Shown here in pieces: positions 15,826 to 25,220 of a DNA stretch of 51,574 nt; the stretch's first letter is position 1; every line of letters begins with the position of its first letter. Under the pieces are notes generated by a model. The model searched no databases. It was not told the origin of the DNA and saw only the letters and a program-made list of their open reading frames with translations. The position numbers and the translations under genes were made by a program. Source of the stretch: an uncultured Desulfobulbaceae bacterium (lineage in GTDB: Bacteria > Desulfobacterota > Desulfobulbia > Desulfobulbales > Desulfocapsaceae); assembly GCA_903887485.1 (NCBI GenBank), contig CAISPV010000102.1:1-51574 (forward strand). Reading direction: 5' to 3'.

Positions 15826-17211
15826 TTAGAGTCGGGACAGAATATGTTGGTTGACCATGGAGACACCGCTGAGCATGGAGCCGACAATACCTAAAAAACC
15901 CTGGTCGGTGCCGGCAAGAAAGAGGTTGTTATAGCCTATGTCACCATTCTTGATCTTGTCGGGACAACCATAAATAGCGCCTTCTTTTTTGGCGGTAAAG
16001 CGTTCTATGGTAAGGGGGGTAAAGGTATCCTCATATACAATATGTTGTTTGAAATTACCAATGATTTTCTCAATCGCCGCCTTTGATTGGGTGGCCGTGT
16101 CGCTCTTGGCCGCAAGATAGGCGGGCCGGTCTTCGGCAAGGGCCTTCCAGCCGGCATAATCGGCAAGATGGGTGGCACGAACCTCAAGGTATGTTTGGGC
16201 ATCAAGCCCGTGGAAGTTTCCCGGAAAGCAGATAACGCCGCTGCTGTAATCGACCCGTTCTTCCGGCCGCTGGTAGAGAAATTTCTTGTTGCTGTTATAG
16301 AAAATAATAGTTTTGTCTTTGGGTAGAACATTCTGACAATCAGCAGGTAGCCGGAAGATGGATTCGACAAAACCAAGTCGGGTTTGTTGCTTCTGTACAG
16401 GCGGCACAGCGAGAGCTGCCAGGGTTTCTTCATAGCCAATGGTGGAGAGCAGGGCGTCGCATTCAATCACCTCGCCGTCTGCCAGCTCCACCCCCGTCAC
16501 CTTCCTGTCCCGATGGATGATTCTGGCCACAGGGGTCTGCAAGCGAATCTTGCCGCCGAATCCCTGATACTGCTTGAGCAGGATATCGAGAAAATCCTTG
16601 ATGCTGCCCTCAGGCCGGAACATCCCTTCGAGGAAAATCGCCCGGAACATGATGACAAATTGGCCCAAATCCATGTCGTTTTCGACGCTAGATCCGTAGT
16701 ACATCAGCGGACAGAGCAGCATGTCCACTAAAAGTGGGGCGTCGAGGGTCGCGGCTAGAAAGGTTCGGGCCGAACGGAAGGGCGCTGCCTTGAACGGGTC
16801 ATATTCCTTGATGGCCTGCAGCAGTCTGGCAAATCCGGGCGCGCTGCGGGGGAATGTGGTCACAATTTCTTGGTGCAGCATCTCGAAATCGTTGGAGAAG
16901 GTCAGTCTCTCCTGATTGACAAAGCAGATCTCGCTTGCGATCTGTTCATGAAACGTGAAGTCCTTGCGTCGCAGTTTCAGCTGGCGGAGCAGCCGATTGA
17001 GCGGCGCGTTTTTATCGTGGGGCGTGGCAAAATTGGTGATGGCATGGAGACCGGTCTCAATCAGAGAGTTGTTACGGTAATAATAGGAGTTGAGGCCACC
17101 AATGCGTGAATGTTTTTCCAAGATAAGGACTCCTGGATTGAAACGGGCGAAACGAATTGCGGCGGCCAGTCCCGAGAGACCGCCGCCGATTATCAACAGA
17201 GGAATATGCAC
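15826..17211 (-). CDS. CrtI-like FAD-dependent oxidoreductase (second copy)
   Basis: A 461-aa flavoprotein: LLIIGGGLSGLAAAIRFAR and ILEKHSRIGGLNSYYYR at the N-terminus, LAGTDQGFLGIVGSMLSG at the C-terminus. It starts with GTG at 17211, 13 bp after the ACP stop. It belongs to the same superfamily as the next gene; two desaturase-like proteins in tandem next to an ACP suggest successive or heteromeric steps on an ACP-bound chain. A carotenoid substrate is less likely, as no crtB or crtE homologue is visible. Confidence 0.8.
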   Translation of the reverse strand: MHIPLLIIGGGLSGLAAAIRFARFNPGVLILEKHSRIGGLNSYYYRNNSLIETGLHAITNFATPHDKNAPLNRLLRQLKLRRKDFTFHEQIASEICFVNQERLTFSNDFEMLHQEIVTTFPRSAPGFARLLQAIKEYDPFKAAPFRSARTFLAATLDAPLLVDMLLCPLMYYGSSVENDMDLGQFVIMFRAIFLEGMFRPEGSIKDFLDILLKQYQGFGGKIRLQTPVARIIHRDRKVTGVELADGEVIECDALLSTIGYEETLAALAVPPVQKQQTRLGFVESIFRLPADCQNVLPKDKTIIFYNSNKKFLYQRPEERVDYSSGVICFPGNFHGLDAQTYLEVRATHLADYAGWKALAEDRPAYLAAKSDTATQSKAAIEKIIGNFKQHIVYEDTFTPLTIERFTAKKEGAIYGCPDKIKNGDIGYNNLFLAGTDQGFLGIVGSMLSGVSMVNQHILSRL

Positions 17212-17224
17212 TTTTTGATATGTG

Positions 17225-17476
17225 TCAGGCGTTTTTGAGCATGGGTTCCAGATAGTTGACGCAGCTGTCCAGAGAGGCGAGCTGCGGATAATCCTCTTCC
17301 GGGATCTGGAGTTTATGGCGTTTGCGGAGCTCCATCACGATATCAAGAAAATCCATGGAATCAAGGTCAAGCTGGTCACGCAGTGGCTGGTCGGATTGCA
17401 GTGTGGCAAAATCGGCATCTTCATCTATGTCTTTGATAATCTCAAGAATGAGATCCTTAATATCATCACGTGTCAT
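17225..17476 (-). CDS. Acyl carrier protein
   Basis: An 83-aa acidic four-helix carrier with the phosphopantetheine attachment motif LDLDSMDFLD (Ser40). GGAG 6 nt before the ATG supports the start. It would carry the growing chain for the KAS, FabG, FabZ and FAD enzymes encoded around it. The 17477-17671 stretch upstream is markedly A/T-rich, has no gene, and probably holds a promoter; it also carries a small CACT/AGTG hairpin. Confidence 0.9.
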   Translation of the reverse strand: MTRDDIKDLILEIIKDIDEDADFATLQSDQPLRDQLDLDSMDFLDIVMELRKRHKLQIPEEDYPQLASLDSCVNYLEPMLKNA

Positions 17477-17671
17477 GTCGTCTCCAGATTCTATCTCTCA
17501 CTAAAAAGAGTGACTTTGGTATATGTTATTGTGCTTGGGTGGCTATAAATAAAAGTGTTTATCAGAAAAAACTTTTCTTATACCATATCTTGCCACTCTT
17601 TTTTATATTTTTTTGAAAAATATTTTTCTTGAGATAAACTCCAAGCCTTGCAAGGGGACAATAGCTGACTT

Positions 17672-19516
17672 TTATGGTTTAGCGTGCATAAGGGTTGGTA
17701 TGAGCAGCAATAAGAGGTTGCCCTTGGCGGTGGTCAAGCTCACGTCGTCAATGAAAAAAGTGGTGGCAAGTGACGCGTTCTCCGTTGCTGTAAAACGCAG
17801 ACGCACGGTTTGTCCTTTGTAGGCGGCGACATTAACCGGCAGGCTTTTACGCACCCATTGATTAGGATTCGCTGCATCCAGATTTGAAAGAGTGGTCACT
17901 GTGGCCAGTTTGGTGGATCCGGTGGCGTCATAGAGTTCAACGGTCAAGGTGTCATTTTTGACACTGGTGGTTGTCTCACTTGTTGTAATGAAAGACCAGA
18001 ATTCGACTGTAGCACTATTGGCATTTGCTGGAATCGTCAGGCTCTGTTCAACAGCCTCGGTCGCCACCAAACCATAACCGCACAGATAAGCGCTATAGCT
18101 ATCCAAATGTGCATTAAATGTAGAGACGGGCATTACGCCTTGCGTTGAATATTGAGTCCAGGGTGTGGCTGCGCCCATCTCAAAACCGGGATCCTGGAGG
18201 AGATTGTTGCTGGGGAGCAAATCAGCAAGATAAACCCCTTGCCTATTGGGGAATTTGGAATCCAGGGTGATCTGGCTGGATGAAAAGACAGAAAAACGCC
18301 CCGCGTCATCATTGGATAATGACAGCGAATTACTAGACACCGAGCGATCGGCCACCAGGATGGTCTGGTTGTGAACAAGATCGCGAACAAGGGGCTTCAT
18401 CCAGGCAGACGATGTCACCAGATTGGTCGCCTTGCTGGTAAAGGCAACATGCTTGCCGTTGTGGGACAGGGCTGGACGTGTATCAGGGCCACCGCTGTCA
18501 TCATTTCCCAATGCTGTGCCATCTGCGCTGACACTGGCCAGGGCCAGCACTCCGGTTTGCGTGTCCTTGACATAAACCTGGTATTTGCCGTTTCCCCCGC
18601 CAAAAGCAGTATTTCCTGTGTCAAAACCTGTGACAAAAGAGACATAGCGGCCATTCCCCGAAATCCCGGGACTGTGGATGCCACTGATGCTGCCAAGTGG
18701 TGAGACTTGCAACTCGCCGCTGCTTCCTGTGCTGACGCGAGATACGTTATACCCAGCTATGGCTGGATCAACCCACAGATAAATGTCCCAGCCTGTGGCG
18801 CCATCAAATTGGTAAGACCAGAAGGCGATACGCGATCCATCATACGAAATGTCCGGTTCGCGACCAGAATCCAGGGTAACAGTATCAGCTCTTAAACTTA
18901 CCGGGACGATTGCTCCGGTAACAAGATCCTTGCGTACCACCGAACCAGAACCACTTCCGATGTTAGTGGCGTATGTCATAAAGGCCGCATAGTGGCCATT
19001 ACCAGAAATTCTGGCCTCTTTACTCTGTCCATCGCCAGGAGTTCCAGACCCATTGGCGCTGACGAGGCTGGTCCGTTTGGGGCTTGTGCAGCGATCACGC
19101 ACAAAGATGTTTCCACCTACATTATTTGCAGAAGCCAGATTGGTCGAAGCTGATGCGAAGACCACCTTGCACCCATCATTTGATATCGAGGGATAGTCAC
19201 TTGTGCTATTGCCGTAGTCACCAGTATTGCTCATACTGATCAGCTCGGTCGTATGAGATAACCGGTCATGCAGATAGATCTGGTAACCGGGTGCGTTGGG
19301 AGTGACCAGGGTGGATTCACTGGACACATAAACAACAAAGCGTCCGTCCGGGGTGACTTGAGGTCTCGTTCCGTATCCTGTATTGGCACCATCGGTGCTG
19401 CGGGATATAAATTCGTATGTTGTCTCCGCCGCTGTAACCGCATGAACCGCAGCGCCTGAAAACAGAAGAAACGCTACTGTTGGCAAAAGGTGCTTCCAGC
19501 AAGAACTGATTTTCAT
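17672..19516 (-). CDS. Secreted beta-propeller protein with C-terminal carbohydrate-binding-like domain
   Basis: A 614-aa exported protein. The signal peptide ends near AVHA-VTAA (residues 1-30). Residues 35-430 contain repeated blades of the PD40/TolB type (TPDGRFVVYVSS, SNDGCKVVFAS, SGNGHYAAFMT, SYDGSRIAFWS, SGNGRYVSFVT, SHNGKHVAFTS). From about 440 a jelly-roll-like domain begins (LLQDPGFEMG ... FFIDDVSLT), similar to modules that bind sugars. The tail is hydrophobic (NLLLLLIPTL). AGGAG precedes the ATG. It lies on the same strand inside the lipid synthase cluster, between KAS and ACP, but has no evident role in that pathway. Function unknown. Confidence 0.75.
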   Translation of the reverse strand: MKISSCWKHLLPTVAFLLFSGAAVHAVTAAETTYEFISRSTDGANTGYGTRPQVTPDGRFVVYVSSESTLVTPNAPGYQIYLHDRLSHTTELISMSNTGDYGNSTSDYPSISNDGCKVVFASASTNLASANNVGGNIFVRDRCTSPKRTSLVSANGSGTPGDGQSKEARISGNGHYAAFMTYATNIGSGSGSVVRKDLVTGAIVPVSLRADTVTLDSGREPDISYDGSRIAFWSYQFDGATGWDIYLWVDPAIAGYNVSRVSTGSSGELQVSPLGSISGIHSPGISGNGRYVSFVTGFDTGNTAFGGGNGKYQVYVKDTQTGVLALASVSADGTALGNDDSGGPDTRPALSHNGKHVAFTSKATNLVTSSAWMKPLVRDLVHNQTILVADRSVSSNSLSLSNDDAGRFSVFSSSQITLDSKFPNRQGVYLADLLPSNNLLQDPGFEMGAATPWTQYSTQGVMPVSTFNAHLDSYSAYLCGYGLVATEAVEQSLTIPANANSATVEFWSFITTSETTTSVKNDTLTVELYDATGSTKLATVTTLSNLDAANPNQWVRKSLPVNVAAYKGQTVRLRFTATENASLATTFFIDDVSLTTAKGNLLLLLIPTLMHAKP

Positions 19517-19608
19517 GAAAAATCTCCTGTCTCTTTGAGTTGTTGTGAACTATCAATATCGCAAAGTAATTTATCAGTTCAGGAATAATTGAGAATCCTT
19601 CTCTGATA

Positions 19609-20850
19609 CTACTTTTCGTATTTTTTGACAATAGTAACGGAGTTGATGCCAACCATGCCAAAAGAGTTATTGAGAATGGTGGACACAGACGAAAGTTGGA
19701 CCGGTTTGTTAATGACCATGTTGGGCAGGGCGCATTCGGGATCAAGCTGGGTGACATTGATGGTGGGATGCACCATATGATCCTCAAAGGCAGGCAGATT
19801 ACCGGCAAGTTCCAGGACGCCGGCGGCCCCCATGGCATGACCGATGATGGATTTTGTGTTATTGATGTAGGTGGATGACGTCTCACCAAAGACCTGGCGG
19901 ATGGCCTTGCACTCTTCAATATCACCCTGCCGGGTGCCAGTGGCGTGGGTGTTAATGATATCGATGTCGGAAGGTTTGAGCCCGGCGCGCTCAAGGGCCT
20001 GCTGCATGCACTCTGCCTGGCGCTTGTCATAGGGGAGCACAAAGTCACGGGCATCGGAGTTGATGCAGTAGCCGATAATCTCTCCATAGATCTTGGCCCC
20101 GCGTTCAAGGGCTTTTTCCAGCCGTTCCAGGACGTAGATGCAGGCCCCTTCTGAAACTACAATCCCGTTTCTCTCTATGTCAAAAGGCCGGCAGGCCATG
20201 CGCGGATCTTTGGCCTCACCGAGTGCGCCCTGGGCCTTGAAGCTGGCAAAGATCCCAAAGGAGCCGGTTGATTCCGAGATACCACCGGCGAGTGCCATAT
20301 CCACTTCGCCCAGGCGGAGCATCTGCACACCTTGAATCAGAGAGGCGTTGCCGGCCGCACAAGCTGCTCCTATGGCGTAATGGGGACCGGTGATCCCCAG
20401 GCTCATGGTGATCTCGCCGGCAGGGTTGTTGAGAACGGTTCGGGGATTATGGTGGTGGGTCCAATACTTTACGTCATAATTGAACTGACTGATATTAAAA
20501 ATTTCATTTTCTGTCTCCACGGTTCCATGCTCGGTGAGGCCTACATAGACACCGATGCGGGATCTCTTGTAAAAATCAATATCGAGCGCCGCATCGGCCA
20601 GGGCCTCGTGGGCACAATAGACACCAAGGCACCCGGCACGGGTCCCCCGTTTATTTTCCTTTTTTTTCCGGTACCGGGTTTCGTCAAAGGTGCAGATCCC
20701 GGCGGGTGCAGGGCCAAAATAGCGGAGGTCGATCTCTTTGATTTTACTGGTTCCGGTCAGCAGTTGCTCGCGAAAATCCTTAAGATTATCAGCGCCCGGC
20801 GCAGCCAGGCCGACCCCTGTTATGACGATTCTTTGTTGATTGTAATCCAT
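19609..20850 (-). CDS. FabF-like beta-ketoacyl-ACP synthase
   Basis: A 413-aa condensing enzyme with the KAS II triad: Cys164 (IGAACAAGNAS), His302 (NTHATGTRQGD) and His338 (IGHAMGAAG). It extends acyl-ACP with malonyl-ACP. The ATG at 20850 is preferred because the family begins at RIVITGVG; a TTG 36 codons upstream would add a non-homologous stretch. No clear Shine-Dalgarno is seen at either. It is the first gene of the cluster, and a divergent gene starts at 21029, so the 20851-21028 gap should contain promoters in both directions. Confidence 0.87.
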   Translation of the reverse strand: MDYNQQRIVITGVGLAAPGADNLKDFREQLLTGTSKIKEIDLRYFGPAPAGICTFDETRYRKKKENKRGTRAGCLGVYCAHEALADAALDIDFYKRSRIGVYVGLTEHGTVETENEIFNISQFNYDVKYWTHHHNPRTVLNNPAGEITMSLGITGPHYAIGAACAAGNASLIQGVQMLRLGEVDMALAGGISESTGSFGIFASFKAQGALGEAKDPRMACRPFDIERNGIVVSEGACIYVLERLEKALERGAKIYGEIIGYCINSDARDFVLPYDKRQAECMQQALERAGLKPSDIDIINTHATGTRQGDIEECKAIRQVFGETSSTYINNTKSIIGHAMGAAGVLELAGNLPAFEDHMVHPTINVTQLDPECALPNMVINKPVQLSSVSTILNNSFGMVGINSVTIVKKYEK

Positions 20851-21028
20851 GATGGTTGATTGACGAATGGAGGTGAGCTTATTATAAATAGGTTGAGTTG
20901 TCGTTGAATAAGCAGGCTGAAACCCTTTATCTTTAGGATATATTGCTTGAGAATTCAAGAAGAATGCAGGATGGTATGGAAAAAGTGCTCCTTGTTGGAG
21001 ATGGAATCTTGGTTTTTGGGAGGGAAAA

Positions 21029-21946
21029 ATGGATAGTTCTGTCTATGATGTGGTGATTATCGGCGCTGGTCCGGCCGGGATTCAGGCCGCGATCCATGCG
21101 GTTCGCAAGAAAAGCAGGGTCTTGCTGCTGGGACGGATTGAGCGAAGTTCGCTCTATTCTGCCCATGTGGAAAATTATGCCTGTGTGGAAGGGGTGAAGA
21201 GTGGTCAGGAATTGCTGGAGGCAGGAATTGCCCAGGCCAAGGGGTTTGGCGCCGAGCTGCTGGATGACGATGTATTGAAGATCCATCAACAGGAAGCCCT
21301 TTTTGTCCTTGATCTGGAGGACGGGGCCACAATCACCAGCCGCACCGTTATCTTTGCCACCGGTACGGCCAGAAAAAAACTGAAGGTTCCGGGTGAAAAG
21401 GAACTGGCTGGACGTGGCGTTTCCTATTGTGTCGATTGTGACGCCAATTTTTACCGGAAGGCCACGGTCGCGGTCGTCGGCAATGCCAGCGCTGCCATCG
21501 ACGGGGCCTTGACCCTGACCGGTTATGCCTCCAAGGTCTATCTGGTGAGTCAGAAACTGGTGGCCTCTGCCGATCTCCTGGCGAAGCTGGAAAGCTCCAC
21601 CGTCGAACACCTGTCAGGAACCTGGGTCAAGGCGATTCAGGGTGAGAAGGCCGTGCAGTCCATCCTCCTTGAAAACGGGAATGAGGTGGCAGTCGATGGC
21701 GTGTTCATCGAGCTTGGGGCCAAAGGGGCTATGGAGTTGGCCCTGGAGATCGGGGTGCAGCTTGACCTGGATACCATGACCCATATCGATACCAATAAAC
21801 TGACCGAGACCAACGTCCCTGGGGTTTATGGGGCCGGAGATATCACCGGCCATCCTTATCAGATGGCCAAGGCCGTTGGCGAGGGCTGCGTCGCGGGCAT
21901 GGAGGCGGCTAATTATGCCCGGAAACAGAAGGGTGAAGGGGTATAG
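21029..21946 (+). CDS. Thioredoxin-reductase-like FAD/NAD(P) oxidoreductase
   Basis: A 305-aa protein with FAD motif IIGAGPAGIQAA (10-21), a redox-active CVDC pair (C134, C137) in the NAD domain, a partly degenerate second nucleotide-binding motif (VAVVGNASAAIDGA) and the C-terminal GVYGAGDITGHPYQ. GGGAGG before the ATG supports the start. It may be a low-molecular-weight thioredoxin reductase or a ferredoxin/glutaredoxin-like reductase; no thioredoxin gene is next to it. It lies 68 bp before rubrerythrin, hinting at shared use in oxidative-stress defence. Confidence 0.85.
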   Translation: MDSSVYDVVIIGAGPAGIQAAIHAVRKKSRVLLLGRIERSSLYSAHVENYACVEGVKSGQELLEAGIAQAKGFGAELLDDDVLKIHQQEALFVLDLEDGATITSRTVIFATGTARKKLKVPGEKELAGRGVSYCVDCDANFYRKATVAVVGNASAAIDGALTLTGYASKVYLVSQKLVASADLLAKLESSTVEHLSGTWVKAIQGEKAVQSILLENGNEVAVDGVFIELGAKGAMELALEIGVQLDLDTMTHIDTNKLTETNVPGVYGAGDITGHPYQMAKAVGEGCVAGMEAANYARKQKGEGV

Positions 21947-22014
21947 CTTTTCGCATTTTTTATCATTATGCCCCGTTGCAATTTCAAACAATTTTTTTCT
22001 CAAGGAGGAAAATT

Positions 22015-22515
22015 ATGCCATCAACTACAGAAAATCTTATGGATGCTTTTGCCGGTGAAAGTCAAGCGAATCAGAAATACCGGGCCTTTGCCAGGAAGGC
22101 GGAAAAAGAAGGTTTTGTCAATATTGCCAGATTGTTCCGTACCACGGCCGAGGCTGAGCGGATCCATGCCGAAGGCCATCTGAAGGCCCTGGACAAGATC
22201 GGTTCCACTGTTGACAATCTGCAGGCAGCCATTCATGGCGAGACCCATGAGTTTCAGGACATGTATCCGCCTATGGTCGAACAGGCAGAGGCCGAGGGCC
22301 ACAAGGCCAAGGTCATGTTCAAGTTTGCGGTCAAGGCCGAGGCGGTTCATGCCGCTCTCTATGCCAAGGCCCTGGAGGCGGTAAAAAATGGCGTGGATCT
22401 GGAGGTGACCGATTTTTATCTCTGTCCGGTCTGCGGCCATATTGAGTTTGGCGCTCCCCCGGAGAAATGCCCGATTTGTGGTGCCAAAAAACATATCTTT
22501 GAACAGATCAGCTAA
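22015..22515 (+). CDS. rbr: Rubrerythrin
   Basis: A 166-aa peroxide-reducing di-iron protein. The ferritin-like domain (1-125) contributes Glu and His ligands (FAGESQANQKY, AEAERIHAEGH, KAEAVHAAL), and the C-terminal rubredoxin-like domain has CPVCG ... CPICG. The start at 22015 is fixed by AGGAGG 8 nt upstream; the ATG 13 codons earlier lacks one. It protects anaerobes against hydrogen peroxide and probably takes electrons from a flavoprotein, perhaps the upstream TrxR-like one (inference). Confidence 0.95.
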   Translation: MPSTTENLMDAFAGESQANQKYRAFARKAEKEGFVNIARLFRTTAEAERIHAEGHLKALDKIGSTVDNLQAAIHGETHEFQDMYPPMVEQAEAEGHKAKVMFKFAVKAEAVHAALYAKALEAVKNGVDLEVTDFYLCPVCGHIEFGAPPEKCPICGAKKHIFEQIS

Positions 22516-22544
22516 CGCTTATTCCGGTAACAGTTCTCCTCATT

Positions 22545-22580
22545 CATTTCTCCTGAGGCTGCCCGGTCTCGGGAGAAATG
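22545..22580. terminator. Bidirectional hairpin between convergent rbr and surE
   Basis: CATTTCTCCTGAG (22545-22557) pairs with CTCGGGAGAAATG (22568-22580), 13 bp with one G-U. Only a weak T-rich stretch follows. Position between convergent genes supports a shared terminator. Confidence 0.6.
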
Positions 22581-22583
22581 AAA

Positions 22584-23390
22584 TTATTCTCCGCCGCTAT
22601 CCATTTGCAAGTCTCTTTGCCACTCCCAGATTCCCTTGTCAGTTTTCCGTTCCAGCGCCCATTCCTCCTTCAGATAATCCAGTCCGGCATGATTGGTCAG
22701 ATCAAGGTGAATGGGAGTGATTGAGATATATCCGGCGCTGATGGCGTTCGCGTCCGTATCTTCGTCCGGATCCAGATGCGGGGTTCCGCCTCCTATCCAG
22801 TAATGTTTCCGTCCCCAGGGATCAAGGGTCTCCTGAATGGCGTTTTGCCAGAGTCTTCGTCCCTGGCGGGTGACTTTCACGCCGCGTATCGTCTTAATTG
22901 CCGGAACATTGGCATTGAGAAGGGTGCTTTCGGGTAGCCCCTTTTCCAGGATGATTCCGGCAAGCCAGGCTGCCACTTGCCCGGCAACACCAAAATCATA
23001 GGGGTGGGTTCCGGCCAGGGAGACCGCCAGAGATGGAATCCTGTACATGGTTCCTTCCACGGCCGCTGATACCGTGCCTGAATAGGCGATATCGTCACCC
23101 AGATTGGGGCCGGGATTGATTCCCGAGACCAGCAGATCCGGCCGCTGCTTCAGAATCTTGTTCAAGCCGATGGCCACGCAGTCGGTGGGTGTGCCGTCCA
23201 GGGAGTAGAAATCCTCCTCAACCTTGGTGACCTTTAAGGGACGATTCATGGTCAGTGAGTGCGATACCGCCGAATTATCCCGGTCGGGGGCGATAATCAC
23301 ACACTGCGCCAGGGGGCGAAGAGCGCATGCCAGAACCTGGAGACCGGGGCTATGGATTCCATCGTCATTGGTAATGAAGATAAGCGGCAT
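22584..23390 (-). CDS. surE: SurE 5'/3'-nucleotidase
   Basis: A 268-aa phosphatase. The N-terminal metal site is intact (FITNDDGIHSPGL), followed by APDRDNSAVSHSLT and SGINPGPNLGDDIAYSGTVSAAVEG, all family signatures. It hydrolyses nucleoside monophosphates and short polyphosphates. The ATG at 23390 (MPLIFITNDDG) is preferred over a GTG four codons upstream, as homologues start here and GGAAG lies just before it. The signalling genes upstream are 69 bp away, and cotranscription is possible. Confidence 0.93.
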   Translation of the reverse strand: MPLIFITNDDGIHSPGLQVLACALRPLAQCVIIAPDRDNSAVSHSLTMNRPLKVTKVEEDFYSLDGTPTDCVAIGLNKILKQRPDLLVSGINPGPNLGDDIAYSGTVSAAVEGTMYRIPSLAVSLAGTHPYDFGVAGQVAAWLAGIILEKGLPESTLLNANVPAIKTIRGVKVTRQGRRLWQNAIQETLDPWGRKHYWIGGGTPHLDPDEDTDANAISAGYISITPIHLDLTNHAGLDYLKEEWALERKTDKGIWEWQRDLQMDSGGE

Positions 23391-23459
23391 ATGCTTCCAC
23401 ACCCTTTGTGTTTGATTGAGAGTACTTTGAGAGTTACGAGAGATGTTGCAGCTATTCGA

Positions 23460-25175
23460 TCAGGGCAGAGGGAGATGCACGGTGAATAAGGCACCGCCCA
23501 GCTCGGAGCGGCCCACCTCGATAGCGCCATGGTGGGCTATGACTATCTGTTTGACAATGGCCAGGCCAAGCCCGGTTCCATCGACCCGTTTGGTGAAAAA
23601 AGGCTCAAAAATTTTTTCCCTGTTTTCTTCCTCAATACCTGTTCCGTTATCACCAACGCGCAGGATAATTTCTCCCTGATTGTCGACAAGATTCAGCTCT
23701 TTCGCTTCTATCCTGACAATCTCTGCGCCTTGGGGGCAGAAGGGCAGGGCGTTGTGGAGCAACTGGCTGAGAACCGTGAAGATCTGGTTCTGGTCTGCCC
23801 AGAGAGAGTATCTGGGATTAATCTCGATCTGGAGGGTGCAACTGGCTGGCCACAGGGGATCTGCCTTGCTGACCTGGATGACTTCATCCAGACATTTTTT
23901 CAGGGAAAACCATTCGCGTACTGCAGATTCCGGTCTGGCGAACTTAAGAAAATCAGCGATGGTTAGGGTTAGGCGGTTTGATTCGCGGAGGATGATATTG
24001 ATGAGCGCCCGGTTGGTTCTTTGCTCGGGGGAATCGTGCTGGGAGAATTCATTGGCAAGGACCTGGGCTGAGCCGGAGATGGCGGTGAGCGGATTTCTGA
24101 AATCATGGGCAATGCCGGCGCTGATCCGTCCGATGGCGGCTAATTTCTCAGCTTGGCGCATCTGCTGTTCCAGGCGTTCTACCTCACTGATATCCTGAAT
24201 GGTCAGGATCTTGCAGTTCTGGCACTGGTGCGATTCAGGCTCATGACTTGCTGGATCTAATGGGAATTGGAGTCTGGCGCAGGAGTATCCCACCCTGATT
24301 TCCACGCCATCCTGGCGGACAAGATTGGCAGTGAGGCGAGAGCCTTTGTTGTGCAGATCCAGGGTGGGAAATATTTGGGAAAAGAGCTGTTCGGGAAGAT
24401 TTGTTGGTAAGTAGCCGGTGATGCGGCCAATGGCATTGTTGGCCGATGTGATCCGGTTGTTATCATCGATTGTGATAATACCGGTGGCGATATCATCAAA
24501 AATCTGTTTGTAGAGCCGCGACAGGCTGTCAAGGCTTCTGACCGTATCAGAAAGCGCAGCCTCTGTTTTGAGCAAGCGACGCGAAAAAATTGCGCTGAGG
24601 ATGGCGGCCAGGAACAAGGTCAGTCCCAGTACGGCAAAATGGTTGATACTGGTGAACAGGTTCTGCTCTTTAATGAACTCGTAACGATTGAGAAATACAG
24701 GATAAATTCTCATCTGCTCAAGAGCGAGGGCCAGGGCGTATTGCAGGGTTGCCGTGGCTGCCGCTATCAGGCCCCCTCTTCGGGGAAAGATCAGGCCACC
24801 GGCAATAATGGGGAAAAAGTAGAGGGGGGAGAATGTGGAGTATGAGGTACCGGTGTAATAGACCAGGAGGGTGACAAAGAAGATATCAAGTTGATTCTGG
24901 ATGAAACCAAATCGGTGAATATCTTTATTGCCGGTCAGCAGGAAAATGGCTGAACCGATGGCTGAAAGATAGACACTGCAGATAAAAAAAAGGAGCCAGT
25001 AGTAGGGTGGCAGAATGATCTCAAGTTGATTGCTCTGGAGAAAGACACTGATTCCGAGGAGCAGGGTATAGAGAATGACCCGGAGCAGGAGCATCCACAG
25101 AAGCTGGCCTTTCAGCAGGGAGTCTGGAGATGGCTCGGTTTGGTGGGTCTGGGTGGTGACGGTCTTGAAATCCAT
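23460..25175 (-). CDS. PilS-like membrane sensor histidine kinase with PAS domain
   Basis: A 571-aa kinase. Residues 25-200 contain about six transmembrane segments, 220-330 a PAS domain (IFDDIATGIITIDDNNRITSANNA), then a HisKA domain with phosphorylated His357 (GIAHDFRNPLTA) and a HATPase domain (LLHNALPF, GDNGTGIEEENREKIFEPFFT, GTGLGLAIVKQ). A Cys pair at CQNC in the PAS-kinase linker could bind metal. It precedes a sigma-54 response regulator by 45 bp in the order expected for PilS-PilR. No pilin gene is in the window, so the target is uncertain. Confidence 0.87.
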   Translation of the reverse strand: MDFKTVTTQTHQTEPSPDSLLKGQLLWMLLLRVILYTLLLGISVFLQSNQLEIILPPYYWLLFFICSVYLSAIGSAIFLLTGNKDIHRFGFIQNQLDIFFVTLLVYYTGTSYSTFSPLYFFPIIAGGLIFPRRGGLIAAATATLQYALALALEQMRIYPVFLNRYEFIKEQNLFTSINHFAVLGLTLFLAAILSAIFSRRLLKTEAALSDTVRSLDSLSRLYKQIFDDIATGIITIDDNNRITSANNAIGRITGYLPTNLPEQLFSQIFPTLDLHNKGSRLTANLVRQDGVEIRVGYSCARLQFPLDPASHEPESHQCQNCKILTIQDISEVERLEQQMRQAEKLAAIGRISAGIAHDFRNPLTAISGSAQVLANEFSQHDSPEQRTNRALINIILRESNRLTLTIADFLKFARPESAVREWFSLKKCLDEVIQVSKADPLWPASCTLQIEINPRYSLWADQNQIFTVLSQLLHNALPFCPQGAEIVRIEAKELNLVDNQGEIILRVGDNGTGIEEENREKIFEPFFTKRVDGTGLGLAIVKQIVIAHHGAIEVGRSELGGALFTVHLPLP

Positions 25176-25220
25176 GATATCTGCTCAGATTGAGATCCTG
25201 ATAATCTGTAGGTTTTTTAG

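Noticed and set aside
20851-20958. N-terminal extension of FabF starting at TTG 20958
   Set aside because: The 36 extra residues have no family counterpart and there is no ribosome-binding site; the ATG at 20850 gives the usual N-terminus.
20985-21020. Sigma-54 promoter before the TrxR-like gene (TGGTA ... TGCT)
   Set aside because: The GG and GC elements are 14 rather than 12 positions apart.
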